A stretch of DNA of 64,000 bases from Paraburkholderia aromaticivorans (GCF_012689525.1 NZ_CP051515.1:2294001-2358000), one strand, 5' to 3'. Shown: positions 8,319 through 19,200, counted from the first letter of the stretch. The notes: generated by a model from the sequence alone, not told the origin. Numbers and translations are program-made.

Positions 8319-10895
8319 ATGGTAATGCCGCGCGAGAGCATGCGGGACGTGCTGGAACGAAGCCGGTTTGCAATACGATGGGGCGGCGCACTGGGCCTCC
8401 TGTGCCACCCCATCTACTACGTAGTCTGGACGTATGTCCTGCCACAGCCTTACGACAATCTCTCCCTTCGATTGAGTGCGGCGCTCGTCTGCATTCCATT
8501 GATTTTCCAGGCGCGCTGGCCAAAGCGGTTTAATCATTACCTGCTGATCTATTGGCATTGCTGCCTGATCTACGTCCTGCCATTCGTTTGCACATTCCTC
8601 GCGATCAGAAATTCATTCTCCACCATGTGGATGATGACCGAGGTCATGATGATCTTCATCATGGCGCTGTGCATCGACAATCCGCTTTTGCTGATGGGCT
8701 GCATCGGCATTGGCGTGTTTTCCGGGGCGCTTGCCGCGGTGATCAGTTCGCCGGTTCCGATTGTCGTGACTGCGGCCGATCAGTCGAATCTCGCCTTGCT
8801 GCCGGTCGTCGTCCTGTGCAGCATGGCCTTCAGCCATGCGATCAGTAAAGGACGCATCTTCGTCGAAAAGAACCGCGCGTTGCAGGCTCTCGCCGGTTCG
8901 ATCGCGCATGAAATGCGCAATCCTCTCAGCCAGTTGCGCTACGTGCTGGATCGCGTGGAAGAAGCCCTGCCCGCGACGATGGGATCCAACCGGCCGCTGG
9001 CACTCACGCACGACGGGAACGACAGGCACGACAGGAACGAGAGCGCCGCGGGGCTGTATCGCCATCTCGCCCAAGGGCAGTTGTCGATCGAGCGCGGCCT
9101 GCGCATCATTGCCATGACGCTGGACGAGGTCAGCGCCAAACCCATTCGCCCGGACTTCCTCACTTATCTGAGCGCGACGAGTACCACGCGTAAGGCGCTG
9201 GAAGAATACGGCTTCGGCGACGAAAAGGAACGCAGCAAGGTCAGGCTCGTGGTGCGGGAAGACTTCACCTTCAAGGTCGACGAAACCGTTTATCTGTTCA
9301 CCCTGTTCAACCTGATCAAGAACGCGCTGCATCACATCGCCACGCACCCGGCGGCCACGCTCACCCTGACGATCGAGCAGCAGTCGGTCATGGTTCGCGA
9401 CACCGGTCCCGGCATTGCGCCCGACATGGTGTCGCATCTGTTCGAGCCCTTCCGTACGGCGGGCACTTCGGGTGGTACCGGGCTCGGACTCGCCTACTGC
9501 CAGCGCGCGATGCGCGCCTTCGGCGGCAGCATCAGTTGCCGCTCGGAAGTCGGCAAGTTCACGGAATTCACGCTGCAATTTCCCGTCGTCCCGAAGAGCG
9601 AAATCGTGGACCACGAGCGGCAGATTTTTGAACGCGCCACGCCGATCTTCAAAGGCAGACGCATTCTCGTCGTGGACGACGACGCCGGTCAGCGCGCGCG
9701 AGCCTGTCGTGCATTGTCGAAAGTGGGCGCGCACGTGAGCGAAGCGGAAAACGGCGCGATCGCATTGACCGTGCTCCGGGAGTCGGCTCCCTACGACCTC
9801 GTGTTGATGGACATCAACATGCCCGTTCTGGACGGCTACACGACCGCCGAGAGAATTCGCGCCGGCCACGACTATCCAAGCTGGAATGTCCTGATTGCCG
9901 CCTACACGGCCGAGCCCGGAACGGTGGTGCGCGTGCTCGCCCGACGCGCCGGCATGGACGAAATCATCAGCAAATCCTGCAGCGTGCTCGAATTGATCAC
10001 GACGCTCCAGGCGCTCTTCGAAAACGGCAACCGCCACCATCCGAGCCAGAAATCCGACGCGTTCTCCGGCAAATCGATCCTCGTCGCGGACGACGACACC
10101 TACAGCCGGCTGGTGGCCAAAGCCTATCTGGAGCGATGCGGCGCGAGCGTCGTCGAGGCCGAGCATGGGCAGGCCGTGCTCGCGCATCTGCAGGCAGACG
10201 GCGTGATCGACGCCATCGTCATGGATATGAATATGCCGGGAATGGGCGGACTGGAAACGACCGCGTCGATTCGCGCCCGCGCCGACTCGTATGCCACCGT
10301 GCCGATCATCGCCTTGACCAGCCAGTCCGATATCAAGGCAGTCCAGACCTGTCTGGCAGTGGGTATGAACGAAGTCATGATCAAACCGGTGCAAGCCGGC
10401 TCGCTCTACGCGTGCCTTGCGCGGCAGTTTGCCCAGCAACGCGGCTCGGCCGTGTCGACAGAAGCCGACCTATCGTCGACGCCGGCGGCCACGCCGATCG
10501 GCAAGCTGCCAATCGTGACGGAAAGCGAACTGCTCGACGAGAAACACCTCGAAGAGTTGGCGTCGCTCGATCTGCTCGACGAATCGTTCCTCAACGGCAT
10601 CGAGCAGATTCGCCAGCTGGTGGCGCGGCTTGCGACCAGTGTCGCGGCCAGCGACCTCGAATCGACGCACGGCGCGTTGCACGTCCTGCTTGGTGTCAGC
10701 GGCAATATCGGTGCAAGAGCGCTGCATCAGTTCGCACGGCAAATCTATCCGCGCGTGGTGGAAGGCGAATGGCCGGTGGAAACCGATTGGCTCGCGCGCA
10801 TCGGCATCTTGAGCGAGCGTTCAACCGATGCGTTGCAGACGTATTTCGCTACGGCCAAGGCACGCCGCGAGCATCGGGATTTTCTGAGCGACTAG
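8319..10895 (+). CDS. CqsS/LqsS/PhcS-like hybrid sensor histidine kinase with two receivers and HPt
   Basis: An 858-residue membrane kinase. Residues 20-175 contain about six membrane segments. The stretch GLLCHPIYYVVWTYVLPQPYDNL (23-47) closely resembles the ligand-sensing N-terminus of Vibrio CqsS. The HisKA H-box (SIAHEMRNPL) has His197; the ATPase domain has N-box NLIKNALHH, DTGPGIAP and GGTGLGLAY. Receiver 1 (about 448-560) has Asp498, receiver 2 (585-700) has Asp636, and a C-terminal HPt-like domain has His788 in ALHVLLGVSGNIGA. Receiver 1 has SKS where most have KP. GGAGG precedes the ATG at 8319; an in-frame ATG at 8325 is also possible. It is probably co-transcribed with the upstream enzyme gene. 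Confidence 0.9.
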   Translation: MVMPRESMRDVLERSRFAIRWGGALGLLCHPIYYVVWTYVLPQPYDNLSLRLSAALVCIPLIFQARWPKRFNHYLLIYWHCCLIYVLPFVCTFLAIRNSFSTMWMMTEVMMIFIMALCIDNPLLLMGCIGIGVFSGALAAVISSPVPIVVTAADQSNLALLPVVVLCSMAFSHAISKGRIFVEKNRALQALAGSIAHEMRNPLSQLRYVLDRVEEALPATMGSNRPLALTHDGNDRHDRNESAAGLYRHLAQGQLSIERGLRIIAMTLDEVSAKPIRPDFLTYLSATSTTRKALEEYGFGDEKERSKVRLVVREDFTFKVDETVYLFTLFNLIKNALHHIATHPAATLTLTIEQQSVMVRDTGPGIAPDMVSHLFEPFRTAGTSGGTGLGLAYCQRAMRAFGGSISCRSEVGKFTEFTLQFPVVPKSEIVDHERQIFERATPIFKGRRILVVDDDAGQRARACRALSKVGAHVSEAENGAIALTVLRESAPYDLVLMDINMPVLDGYTTAERIRAGHDYPSWNVLIAAYTAEPGTVVRVLARRAGMDEIISKSCSVLELITTLQALFENGNRHHPSQKSDAFSGKSILVADDDTYSRLVAKAYLERCGASVVEAEHGQAVLAHLQADGVIDAIVMDMNMPGMGGLETTASIRARADSYATVPIIALTSQSDIKAVQTCLAVGMNEVMIKPVQAGSLYACLARQFAQQRGSAVSTEADLSSTPAATPIGKLPIVTESELLDEKHLEELASLDLLDESFLNGIEQIRQLVARLATSVAASDLESTHGALHVLLGVSGNIGARALHQFARQIYPRVVEGEWPVETDWLARIGILSERSTDALQTYFATAKARREHRDFLSD

Positions 10896-10941
10896 GGACG
10901 ATACGGGCGGCGAGGCAAGCGGCCATGCAAGCCTTTCGATT

Positions 10942-12108
10942 TCATCGCGAGGCCACCTGACTGTCGGACGGTTCTTCGTCGTCAGCGGTGTGCATGCGGC
11001 TATTGAAACTGGGAAAGCCCATGGTCACCGTGGTGCCCGCGCCGACCGTGGATTCGATCCGCAGGCATCCGCCGAACGATTGCATGATGCGGTTGCAAAA
11101 GATCATGCCCATGCCGTGGCCGCCGGCGCCGGCGTAAGTGGTGACCGGATCCTGCAGCAGACGCGCCTTGACCTCGGGCGCGATCCCCGGACCATTGTCG
11201 CGAATGCGGATCTCGGGTTCAGGGAACGCCACCACTTCGAGCCGCAACGAAGGCGCGCTGCTGCCGTCGAGCGCGCGCAGCGCGTTGGACAACAGCGAAG
11301 ACAGCACGAGCGCCACGCAATTGGGCATGGCGTGCACGACAAAATCCCCCTCCACCTCGACCTTCACCCAATCGCGCTGCGACGCGACAAACGGATAGGT
11401 GTCGAGCAGCGTAGCGATCAGGCGCGTCGCTCTGACCGCGCGCGTGCCGCCGCCCGACGCGGACTTCTGCCCGCCGCTCTTGTGCACGGTCGCCCAGAAC
11501 GACGAGATCAGCGTCAGGCAATACTGCGCGTTGTTCAGCATCGACTTCGCCGCGAGGCCGATCTCCCGCTGACGCTCCGGATCGTATTGTTCGGCCACGT
11601 CGTTCTCGACGGAGCGCGCGAACAGCGAGATCGTCGCCAGCGGCGTGTTCAGTTCGTGGGCAAGGAAAGCGAGCGTCTCGTCCATGGCCAGCAGCCGCTG
11701 CTGACGCGTTTCCCGTTCCGTGTAACGCGCGGTTGCGAGTTGCAGAACCTCGCGCACCATGTCCGTTCGCAGCGGCTTTTCGATAATGCGGAACACGTCG
11801 CCGGTATTGACCGTTTGCAGCAGCATGTCCTTGTCGGCATAGGCGGTCACGAGAATGCGCACGATTTGCGGATACTCCTGCGCCACCTGGCGCAGCAGAT
11901 CGTCGCCGTCGCGGCCCGGCATGCGGAAGTCCGTCACCAAAACGGCAATCTCCGCAGCGTGCTTGCCTAGCACCGTCATCGCCTCGTCGGCGCTTTGGGC
12001 GACATACACTTTGTAATCGGCACTCATCGCGCGCGCGAAGTGGTTGCGCGACATCTCGTCGTCGTCGACGAAGAGAATGGAAAACGGCGGCTGCATAGGG
12101 TCACTCAT
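10942..12108 (-). CDS. Receiver-histidine kinase protein (PhcR-like)
   Basis: A 388-residue soluble protein with an N-terminal receiver (residues 8-125; VDDDE acidic cluster, Asp60 in VTDFRMPG, Lys111 in EKP) joined to a kinase core: H-box FLAHELNTPLA with His151, N-box SSLLSNALRAL, and DNGPGIAP. There are no membrane segments or DNA-binding domain, so its output is a phosphotransfer or kinase step. That architecture is known from PhcR of Ralstonia, which works with the sensor PhcS. It is convergent with the hybrid kinase gene (46 bases between stops). The start at 12108 is chosen from the receiver boundary and a CTGGGA ribosome site. Confidence 0.88.
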   Translation of the reverse strand: MSDPMQPPFSILFVDDDEMSRNHFARAMSADYKVYVAQSADEAMTVLGKHAAEIAVLVTDFRMPGRDGDDLLRQVAQEYPQIVRILVTAYADKDMLLQTVNTGDVFRIIEKPLRTDMVREVLQLATARYTERETRQQRLLAMDETLAFLAHELNTPLATISLFARSVENDVAEQYDPERQREIGLAAKSMLNNAQYCLTLISSFWATVHKSGGQKSASGGGTRAVRATRLIATLLDTYPFVASQRDWVKVEVEGDFVVHAMPNCVALVLSSLLSNALRALDGSSAPSLRLEVVAFPEPEIRIRDNGPGIAPEVKARLLQDPVTTYAGAGGHGMGMIFCNRIMQSFGGCLRIESTVGAGTTVTMGFPSFNSRMHTADDEEPSDSQVASR

Positions 12109-12417
12109 CGCATTCCCAGCGGATGGCGGCGGGTCGACATTGAACGACGCCCACGTTGCGGATGATAAAAATGGCTTGCCGCGCGGCAAGCAACGGATCG
12201 TTTTGGCGTTTGGAAGTATAGGGCATCGCGTCTCGCGAAAAATGGGGGATCACCGCACAGCCTTATCCAATATGCATTAGCGCAAAGCAGACCGGCTCGC
12301 CGCGCACAACGGCACGTTGCTTGCGTGCGGACAGAGCCGGACTGATCCACTGTCGCCCGCGCCGCGGGATCGCACAGCATGGACGCCCGACACCTTCCAC
12401 CAGGGGGAAGCGGTGTC

Positions 12418-14253
12418 ATGGAACTGACCAACGATGGCGATGCCGGCCGGGCCGGGCGCGTGCGCAGACGGCGGCAGTCCCGCGTGCTGTCGCGATACGC
12501 CGGGCGGCCCATCCCGCTGATCTGGCGTTACGTAGCGCGCCGCAAGCTGGCGCACGCCGTCGTGCTGGCCAGCGTCGTGGCGGCAGTCGGCTGCGCGCTG
12601 GCGTCGCAATATGGGATCCGCAATCTGATCGACGCGTTGCCGGGCGGCCGCGCCCAGCCGCAACACGTGATTCACGCGTTTGCCGTACTGGTCGCGCTGA
12701 TCCTCGCCGACAATCTCTTCTGGCGCATTGCCGGCTGGATTTCGGCGCGCACGTTCGTGGCCGTGACGGGCGACATCCGCCGCGAGATGTTCGACTATCT
12801 CACGGTGCACGCCCCCACCTTCTTCGCCGACAAGCAACCCGGCGTCCTGTCGAGCCGGATCTCGGCGACGGCCAACGCGGTGTACGTAATCGAAAACACG
12901 GTGGCGTGGACGGCCTTTCCACCGTGCCTGACCGTCGTCGGGGCGATCGTCATGGTCGGCGCGGTCAGCGTTCCCATGAGCCTCACGCTGGTCGGCATTT
13001 CGGCCGGACTGGCTTTCTGCCTGTTCCTGCTGGCCCGCAAAGGCACCTCCCGGCACGAGGCGTTCGCCGCGCAGGCTGCTTCGGTCGACGGTGAACTGGT
13101 GGACGTCATCGGCAATATGGGGCTGGTCCGCGCCTTCTGCGCCGTGGTGATCGAGCGGCGGCGCTTCGACACGCTGCTCGCCGCCGAAGGCGATGCCCGC
13201 AAACGCAGCCTGCTTTATCTCGAGAAGCTGCGCCTGTTGCACGCGTTCGCCATCTGCATTCTGTCGGCTTGCGTACTCGGGTGGACCGTGTGGCTGTGGA
13301 GCGTCGGGCGTGCGACGACCGGCGACGTCGTTCTGGTCGGCTCGCTGGGTTTCTCGATCCTGCACGGTTCGCGCGACATTGCCGTGGCGTTCGTCGACCT
13401 GACCCAGTATTTCGCCCGGCTTGGCGAAGCCTCGGAGACACTGCTGATCCCGCACGCCATGCCGGAACCGACCAGAGCGACGCCGCTCGAAGTCCGGCAC
13501 GCCACCCTGGACTTCGAAAACGTGACGTTCGCGTATCCGGGCCGCCGCCCGGTGTTGACCGGTCTGAACCTGCATATCGGCGCGGGCGAGCGCGTCGGTC
13601 TGATCGGCCCCTCGGGGGCGGGGAAATCGACCATTTTCGCGCTCCTTCAGCACTTCTACGAGCCGGGCTCCGGGTACGTGCGCATTTCGGGCCAGGACAT
13701 TGCGCAGGTCACGTTGCAAAGTTTGCAAGGCGCCATCTCGGTCGTGCCGCAGGACGTGTCGCTGTTTCACCGCTCGCTGTTCGACAACATCCGCTACGGT
13801 TGCCCCGATGCCACCGAGGCCGACGTGCGCCGCGCGTGCGAGGACGCTTACTGCCTGGATTTCATCAACGCGATGCCCGAAGGGCTCAACACCATTGCGG
13901 GCGATCGCGGCACCAAACTCTCCGGCGGACAGCGGCAGCGCATCGCGATCGCCCGCGCCATTCTGAAAGACTCGCCGATCCTGCTGCTCGACGAAGCAAC
14001 GTCGGCGCTCGACACCGCATCGGAGATCGCCATTCAGGCGGCGCTCGAACGGCTCATGCAGCATCGCACCGTCGTCGCGATCGCTCACCGGCTGTCGACC
14101 TTGCAGTCCTTCGACCGGATCGTGGTGCTCAACCGCGGCCGCGTTGTTCAGCAAGGCACGCCGGCCGAACTGGCCGCCGTGCCGGGCATCTATCGCGACA
14201 CGCTGGCGCGGCAGATCAGACGCACGCCTGCGCCGCGCCCCGATCTCATGTGA
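12418..14253 (+). CDS. ABC exporter, fused membrane and ATPase domains
   Basis: A 611-residue half-transporter of the MsbA/ABCB type. An exporter membrane domain (about residues 40-330, six segments) is followed by an ATPase domain with Walker A GPSGAGKST, Q-loop VVPQDVS, signature LSGGQRQR, Walker B ILLLDEATSALD and the H-loop IAHRLST. It should work as a homodimer exporting a lipid, peptide or drug. The ATG at 12418 follows AGGGGGAAG; an upstream ATG at 12379 has a weaker site. It is a single gene, reading away from the kinase locus; whether it exports a signal is speculation. Confidence 0.9.
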   Translation: MELTNDGDAGRAGRVRRRRQSRVLSRYAGRPIPLIWRYVARRKLAHAVVLASVVAAVGCALASQYGIRNLIDALPGGRAQPQHVIHAFAVLVALILADNLFWRIAGWISARTFVAVTGDIRREMFDYLTVHAPTFFADKQPGVLSSRISATANAVYVIENTVAWTAFPPCLTVVGAIVMVGAVSVPMSLTLVGISAGLAFCLFLLARKGTSRHEAFAAQAASVDGELVDVIGNMGLVRAFCAVVIERRRFDTLLAAEGDARKRSLLYLEKLRLLHAFAICILSACVLGWTVWLWSVGRATTGDVVLVGSLGFSILHGSRDIAVAFVDLTQYFARLGEASETLLIPHAMPEPTRATPLEVRHATLDFENVTFAYPGRRPVLTGLNLHIGAGERVGLIGPSGAGKSTIFALLQHFYEPGSGYVRISGQDIAQVTLQSLQGAISVVPQDVSLFHRSLFDNIRYGCPDATEADVRRACEDAYCLDFINAMPEGLNTIAGDRGTKLSGGQRQRIAIARAILKDSPILLLDEATSALDTASEIAIQAALERLMQHRTVVAIAHRLSTLQSFDRIVVLNRGRVVQQGTPAELAAVPGIYRDTLARQIRRTPAPRPDLM

Positions 14254-14287
14254 TTCGAGACGCGGGCGACGGCGCAGGGTGTTTCTC

Positions 14288-14509
14288 TCACGCGCCCGCG
14301 CCCGCGCCAAACAGGCGGCGCACGAGTTCACGGCCGCGGCTGGTCAGCCGCAGCGTCGACGTGCCGCCCACTATCACACCCTCCTCGCGCCGGTCGATTT
14401 CGACCAGCTCGTATCGGCTCAGGGCGAGCACGTCGGGATCGATGGCCTCCGGACGCCGCCCGGTGCCCGCGAGACGCAGCAGTGTCGCGAGTTCATGATG
14501 GCTCAGCAT
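14288..14509 (-). CDS. Small conserved-looking protein, unknown function
   Basis: A 73-residue protein with a GAGGTAA ribosome site. The sequence, with LATLLRLAG, ALSRYELVEI and STLRLTSRGRELVRRL, has the look of a small winged-helix or DNA-binding domain (helix, helix, beta hairpin, helix). No exact family was recognised. It ends 35 bases from the convergent ABC exporter. Confidence 0.65.
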   Translation of the reverse strand: MLSHHELATLLRLAGTGRRPEAIDPDVLALSRYELVEIDRREEGVIVGGTSTLRLTSRGRELVRRLFGAGAGA

Positions 14510-14932
14510 CGGTTACCTCGTCGGTTGAGACTGGACAATGCCGACATGCTAGTTGGCGAGCCCGACATTCAGGCTACGGTTCTGTTGCGTCAAGTTACGC
14601 GGTTACACGTTGGCACCGCGCGCTTGCCTCGCTTGCTCCCCAATCACGGCCCGCGTCGTTGCTACTTTTTCCCGTATGGCCGCGCTCGCGCCTGGACAGA
14701 CTGCACAGCGCCACGGCCCGGTCGACGGTAACAAATCGAAACGCCCGTCAAGGGACTGTCGTGAGAATTAGCTCCAGACTCAGATAGACTCTGTTCGTGA
14801 TTGTCTGGATTCCTGTCGCCGGCAACGGCGATGCCCTATCCTGGGAGTTCGTATGACGCTCTTCGACAGCAATTGGCCGGGCCGTCCATCGACGGCGTTC
14901 GCCGGCTGCAACGGATCAGGCGGGAGACCGTC
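14510..14932. other. Divergent intergenic region upstream of the efflux operon
   Basis: The open frames here are short and shadow-like. The region separates the small minus-strand protein from the RND operon and should hold promoters for both. A GGCGGGAG ribosome site precedes 14933. No clear operator palindrome was seen, and no local regulator gene accompanies the operon. Confidence 0.5.
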
Positions 14933-16195
14933 ATGAGCGAAGCGTCGTCAATCCAGGTCAAGCGTCCGCGGCGTGGCCGCATCGTGCTCGCCATCGTGGT
15001 GCTGGCGCTGATCGCGCTGGTGGTGTTTCATCTGCTGCGCTCGAAGGCGCCCAAGCCCGCCGTGGCGCCTCAGGTCGTGACGGTCGCCGCCGCCACCACG
15101 GGACCGATGCCGGAGACGCTGAGCGAACTGGGCACCGTGACGCCCGTCGCCACTGTCACCGTGCTGCCGCAACTGAGCGGCTACCTGACTGCCGTCGGCT
15201 ATCGCGAAGGCCAGGACGTGCAGAAAGGGCAATTCCTCGCGCAAATCGATCCGCGTCAGTACGAAATCAGCAAGCGGCAAGCGGAAGCCCAACTCGCCAA
15301 GGACAAGGCGGCGCTCGCGCAGGCCCGTGCCGATCTCGCGCGCTATACGCAACTGAATGAGCGCAAATCGATTGCCGAGCAGACCTATGCGGACCAGCGG
15401 TTTCTCGTCCAGCAGGATGAAGCGGCCATCAAGGCCGACGAAGCCAACATCGCGCAATTCGATCTCGACCTGATCTACTGCCACATCACCGCGCCGGTGT
15501 CAGGCCGGGTCGGGCTGCGTCTCGTCGACCCGGGCAATTACGTAACCGCGTCGAGTCAACCGGGCATTGCGGTGATCACGACCATGAAGCCGACCACCGT
15601 CGAATTCACCGTGCCGCAAACGGCGCTCGACAAGATTTTGCAGCGCACCAACGCCGGCGCGCAGTTACCGGTCAGCGTGTTCAGCAGCGACAATTCCCGG
15701 CAAATCGCCACCGGCACGTTGTACGCGATCAACAACCAGATGGCGACCGCAACCGGCACCGTCACACTGCGCGCAACCGTCCCCAACGACGATGAGGCGC
15801 TCTTCCCCAGCGAGTTCGTCAACGTCAAGCTGCTGGTCGACACACTGCAAAACGCGGTGCTGGTGCCGACGCCCGCGGTACAAAGCGGCGCGCCTGGCGA
15901 CTATGTGTATCTGGTCAACGCCGACAACACCGTATCCGTGCGCAAGGTCACGCTGGGACCGGGCGACGGCCAGCATACGGTAATCACGACAGGACTCGCC
16001 GCGGGCAACGTGGTCGTCACCGACGGGATGGATCGCTTGAGCGACGGCGTGAAGATCAAGGCGTCGGCGGCGCGGGCGGGGTCGGGTGCCGCGGGCGCGT
16101 CGGCGGCAATGCCAGCGACACCGCCTGCCACCGCGTCCGCAGCACGCCGCACGCGTCCTGCGTCCGCGCCCAACGCGGCTTCCACGGCTTCGTAG
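14933..16195 (+). CDS. mdtA: RND efflux periplasmic adaptor (MdtA-like)
   Basis: A 420-residue membrane-fusion protein. One N-terminal anchor (residues 16-38) replaces a lipoprotein signal. Then come the lipoyl-type halves (VTPVATVTVLPQLSGYL), a helical hairpin (about 115-175), the second half (ITAPVSGRVGLRL), and a beta-barrel and proximal domain. The last 45 residues are Ala/Pro/Thr-rich and probably disordered. It links the inner-membrane pump to the outer-membrane channel. First gene of a four-gene operon; the next gene starts 15 bases after its stop. The start at 14933 follows GGGAG; an upstream extension to 14801 lacks support. Confidence 0.92.
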   Translation: MSEASSIQVKRPRRGRIVLAIVVLALIALVVFHLLRSKAPKPAVAPQVVTVAAATTGPMPETLSELGTVTPVATVTVLPQLSGYLTAVGYREGQDVQKGQFLAQIDPRQYEISKRQAEAQLAKDKAALAQARADLARYTQLNERKSIAEQTYADQRFLVQQDEAAIKADEANIAQFDLDLIYCHITAPVSGRVGLRLVDPGNYVTASSQPGIAVITTMKPTTVEFTVPQTALDKILQRTNAGAQLPVSVFSSDNSRQIATGTLYAINNQMATATGTVTLRATVPNDDEALFPSEFVNVKLLVDTLQNAVLVPTPAVQSGAPGDYVYLVNADNTVSVRKVTLGPGDGQHTVITTGLAAGNVVVTDGMDRLSDGVKIKASAARAGSGAAGASAAMPATPPATASAARRTRPASAPNAASTAS

Positions 16196-16210
16196 CACGC
16201 CGCCCCGTCG

Positions 16211-19200
16211 ATGAACTTCTCCCGCCTGTTCATCCTCCGACCCGTGGCGACGTCGCTGCTGATGGTCGCGCTCGTGCTCGTCGGCCTGGTCGCGGTGCGC
16301 TTCCTGCCGGTCTCGTCGCTGCCGGACGTCGACTATCCGACCATCCAGGTCCAGACCTTCTATCCGGGCGCGAGTCCGAACGTGATGGCGACCACCGTCA
16401 CCGCGCCGCTCGAAGTCCAGCTCGGCGAAATCCCGGGCTTGCAGCAGATGGTGTCTTACAGTTCGGAAGGCGCGTCGGTGATCACGCTGCAATTCGATCT
16501 CTCGCTGAACCTCGACATCGCCGAACAGAACGTGCAGCAGGCGATCAACGCCGCCAACAGCTTCCTGCCGAGCGGCCTGCCCGCGCCGCCGACCTACGCC
16601 AAGGTCAATCCGGCCGATCAGCCAATCCTCACGCTCGCGGTCACGTCGAAGTCCATGTCACTGACGCAGTTGCAGGACACCGCCAACAATCGCCTCGCCA
16701 CCAAGATTTCCGAAGTCCCCGGCGTCGGTCTCGTCACGACCGCCGGCGGCAACGTACCGGCCGTGCGCGTCGAAGCGGACCCGCAGAAGCTCGCCGCCTA
16801 TGGCCTGAATCTCGACGATCTGCGCACCCTGCTCGCGAACGTCAACGTCAGCCAGCCGAAAGGCAATTTCGACGGTCCGGAGCTCGACTACACGATCAAC
16901 GCGAACGATCAGATCGTGGACCCGCAAGATTATCTGGCCACGGTGATCGCGTATCAGAACGGCGCGCCGGTGTATCTGCGCGATGTCGCGCGCGTGAGCC
17001 AGGCCGCGCAGGACGTGGAACGCGGCGCGTGGTACAACGGCACGCCGGCTATCGTGCTGAACGTGCAGCGTCAGCCGGGCGCGAACGTGATCGCCACCGT
17101 CAACCAGATCATGAAGCAGTTGCCGGCGCTCGAATCGACGCTGCCCGCCGGCCTGCAAGTCACGGTGGTCGCGAACACCACGGGCGTGATCCGCTCATCG
17201 GTCTCGGACGCCGCGTTCGAACTGGTGCTCGCCGTCGTGCTGGTGGTGCTGGTGATTTTCGTCTTCCTGCGCAACGTGCCCGCCACGATCATTCCGAGCA
17301 TTTCCGTGCCGGTCTCGCTGATCGGCACGCTCGCCGTGATGTATCAGCTCAACTATTCGATCGACAACCTCTCGCTGATGGCGCTGATCATCGCGACCGG
17401 TTTCGTCGTCGACGACTCGATCGTGATGATCGAGAACATCGTGCGCTATCTGGAGGAAGGCAAGACGCCGCTCGAAGCCGCGCTCGAAGGTGCCGGCCAG
17501 ATCGGCTTCACGATCCTCTCGCTGACGGTCTCGCTGATCGCCGTGCTGATTCCGCTGCTGTTCATGGGCGGCGTGATCGGCCGGCTCTTCAGCGAATTCG
17601 CCATCACGCTCGCGGTGACGATCGTGATCTCGGCGGTGGTCTCGCTGACCGTCGTGCCGATGCTGTGCGCGCGCCTGTTGCGCGCGCAGGCGCAACGCCA
17701 TCCGAGCCGCTTCGAGCGCATCAGCGAAGGGCTGTTCGACAAGACGCTCGCCGCGTACGAGCGCGGCCTGGTCTGGGTGCTCGATCACCAGTTGCTGACG
17801 CTGGTGGTCGCGCTGATTACCGTCGCGCTCACCGCGATCCTGTACATCGTGATTCCGAAGGGCCTGTTCCCGGTGCAGGACGTCGGCGTGATTCAGGGCA
17901 TCAGCGTAGCCGACAACTCGGTGTCGTACACGGCGATGGTCCGGCGTCAAAGCGCCCTCGCCGAGGCGATTCTGAAAGATCCCGACGTGGTGTCGCTGAC
18001 TTCGTATGTCGGCATCGACGGCACCAATCCGACATTGAACAACGGCCGCTTCCTGATCAATCTGCGCCCGCGCGACGACCGCTCGGTCACCGCCGAGGAA
18101 ATCGGCCGTCGCATTCAGCAGGAAGTCGCCGACGTGCCCGGCATTCGCCTCTACCTGCAACCCGAGCAGGACCTGACGCTCGACACCTCGATCTCGCGCA
18201 ACCAGTACAACTTCGTGCTGCGCGGGCCGAATCAGCAGGCCTTCAACCAGTACGTGCCCGCGCTGATCGCGCGCATGAAGCAGATTTCCGTGATCACGGA
18301 TGTCACGAGCGATCTGAACACCAACGGCCTGAGCGTGAACGTCGAAGTGAACCGTCAGCTTGCCGCGCGCTACGGCATCACGGCGGCCACGATCGACAAC
18401 GCGCTGTACGACGCGCTCGGCCAGCGCATCGTCTCGACCATCTTCCAGCAGTCCGATCAGTACCGCGTGATTCTCGTGGCGAAGCCCGAGACGATCCCTA
18501 CGGTGCAATCGATCGGCAATCTGTATTTGCCGAGTCAAACCAGCAGCACCGGCCAGGTGCCGCTGTCGGGGATCGCGAAGATCAGCATCACGCAATCGCC
18601 GCTGTTGATCAGCCATCTTGCGCAGTTCCCGTCGGTCACGATCTCGTTCAACCTCGCGCCGGACGCGTCGCTCAGCGCCGCCGTGGCGCAGATCCGCGAC
18701 GCTGAGAAAGCGGTGGAATTGCCGCCGTCGATCACGACATCGTTCCAGGGCGCGGCGCAGGCGTTCGAAGATTCGCTTTCCAGCGAGGTGTATCTGCTGA
18801 TCGCCGCGCTAGTCGCCGTATATATCGTGCTCGGCGTGCTGTACGAAAGCTACATTCACCCCGTGACGATTCTCTCGACGCTGCCGTCGGCCGGCATCGG
18901 CGCTTTGCTTGCGTTGATGATCGCGGGCAGCGACCTCGACGTGATCGGCATTATCGGCATCGTGCTGCTGATCGGCATCGTCAAGAAGAACGCGATCATG
19001 ATGGTCGACTTCGCACTCGAAGCGGAGCGCGTGCACGGCAAGCCGGCGCGTGAAGCGATCTTCGAAGCGTCGCTGCTGCGCTTCCGCCCGATCCTCATGA
19101 CCACGCTCGCGGCTATGCTCGGCGCGCTGCCCATGTTGCTCGGCACCGGCACTGGGTCGGAACTGCGCAGGCCGCTCGGGCTTGCGATCATCGGCGGGCT

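Noticed and set aside
8613..10439. 608-codon open frame antisense to the hybrid kinase
   Set aside because: Same shadow composition; covers the kinase and receiver domains exactly.
12277..14331. 684-codon open frame antisense to the ABC exporter
   Set aside because: Arg/His/Gln/Asp-rich composition without domains is typical of an antisense frame in GC-rich DNA; the sense frame has complete ABC motifs.
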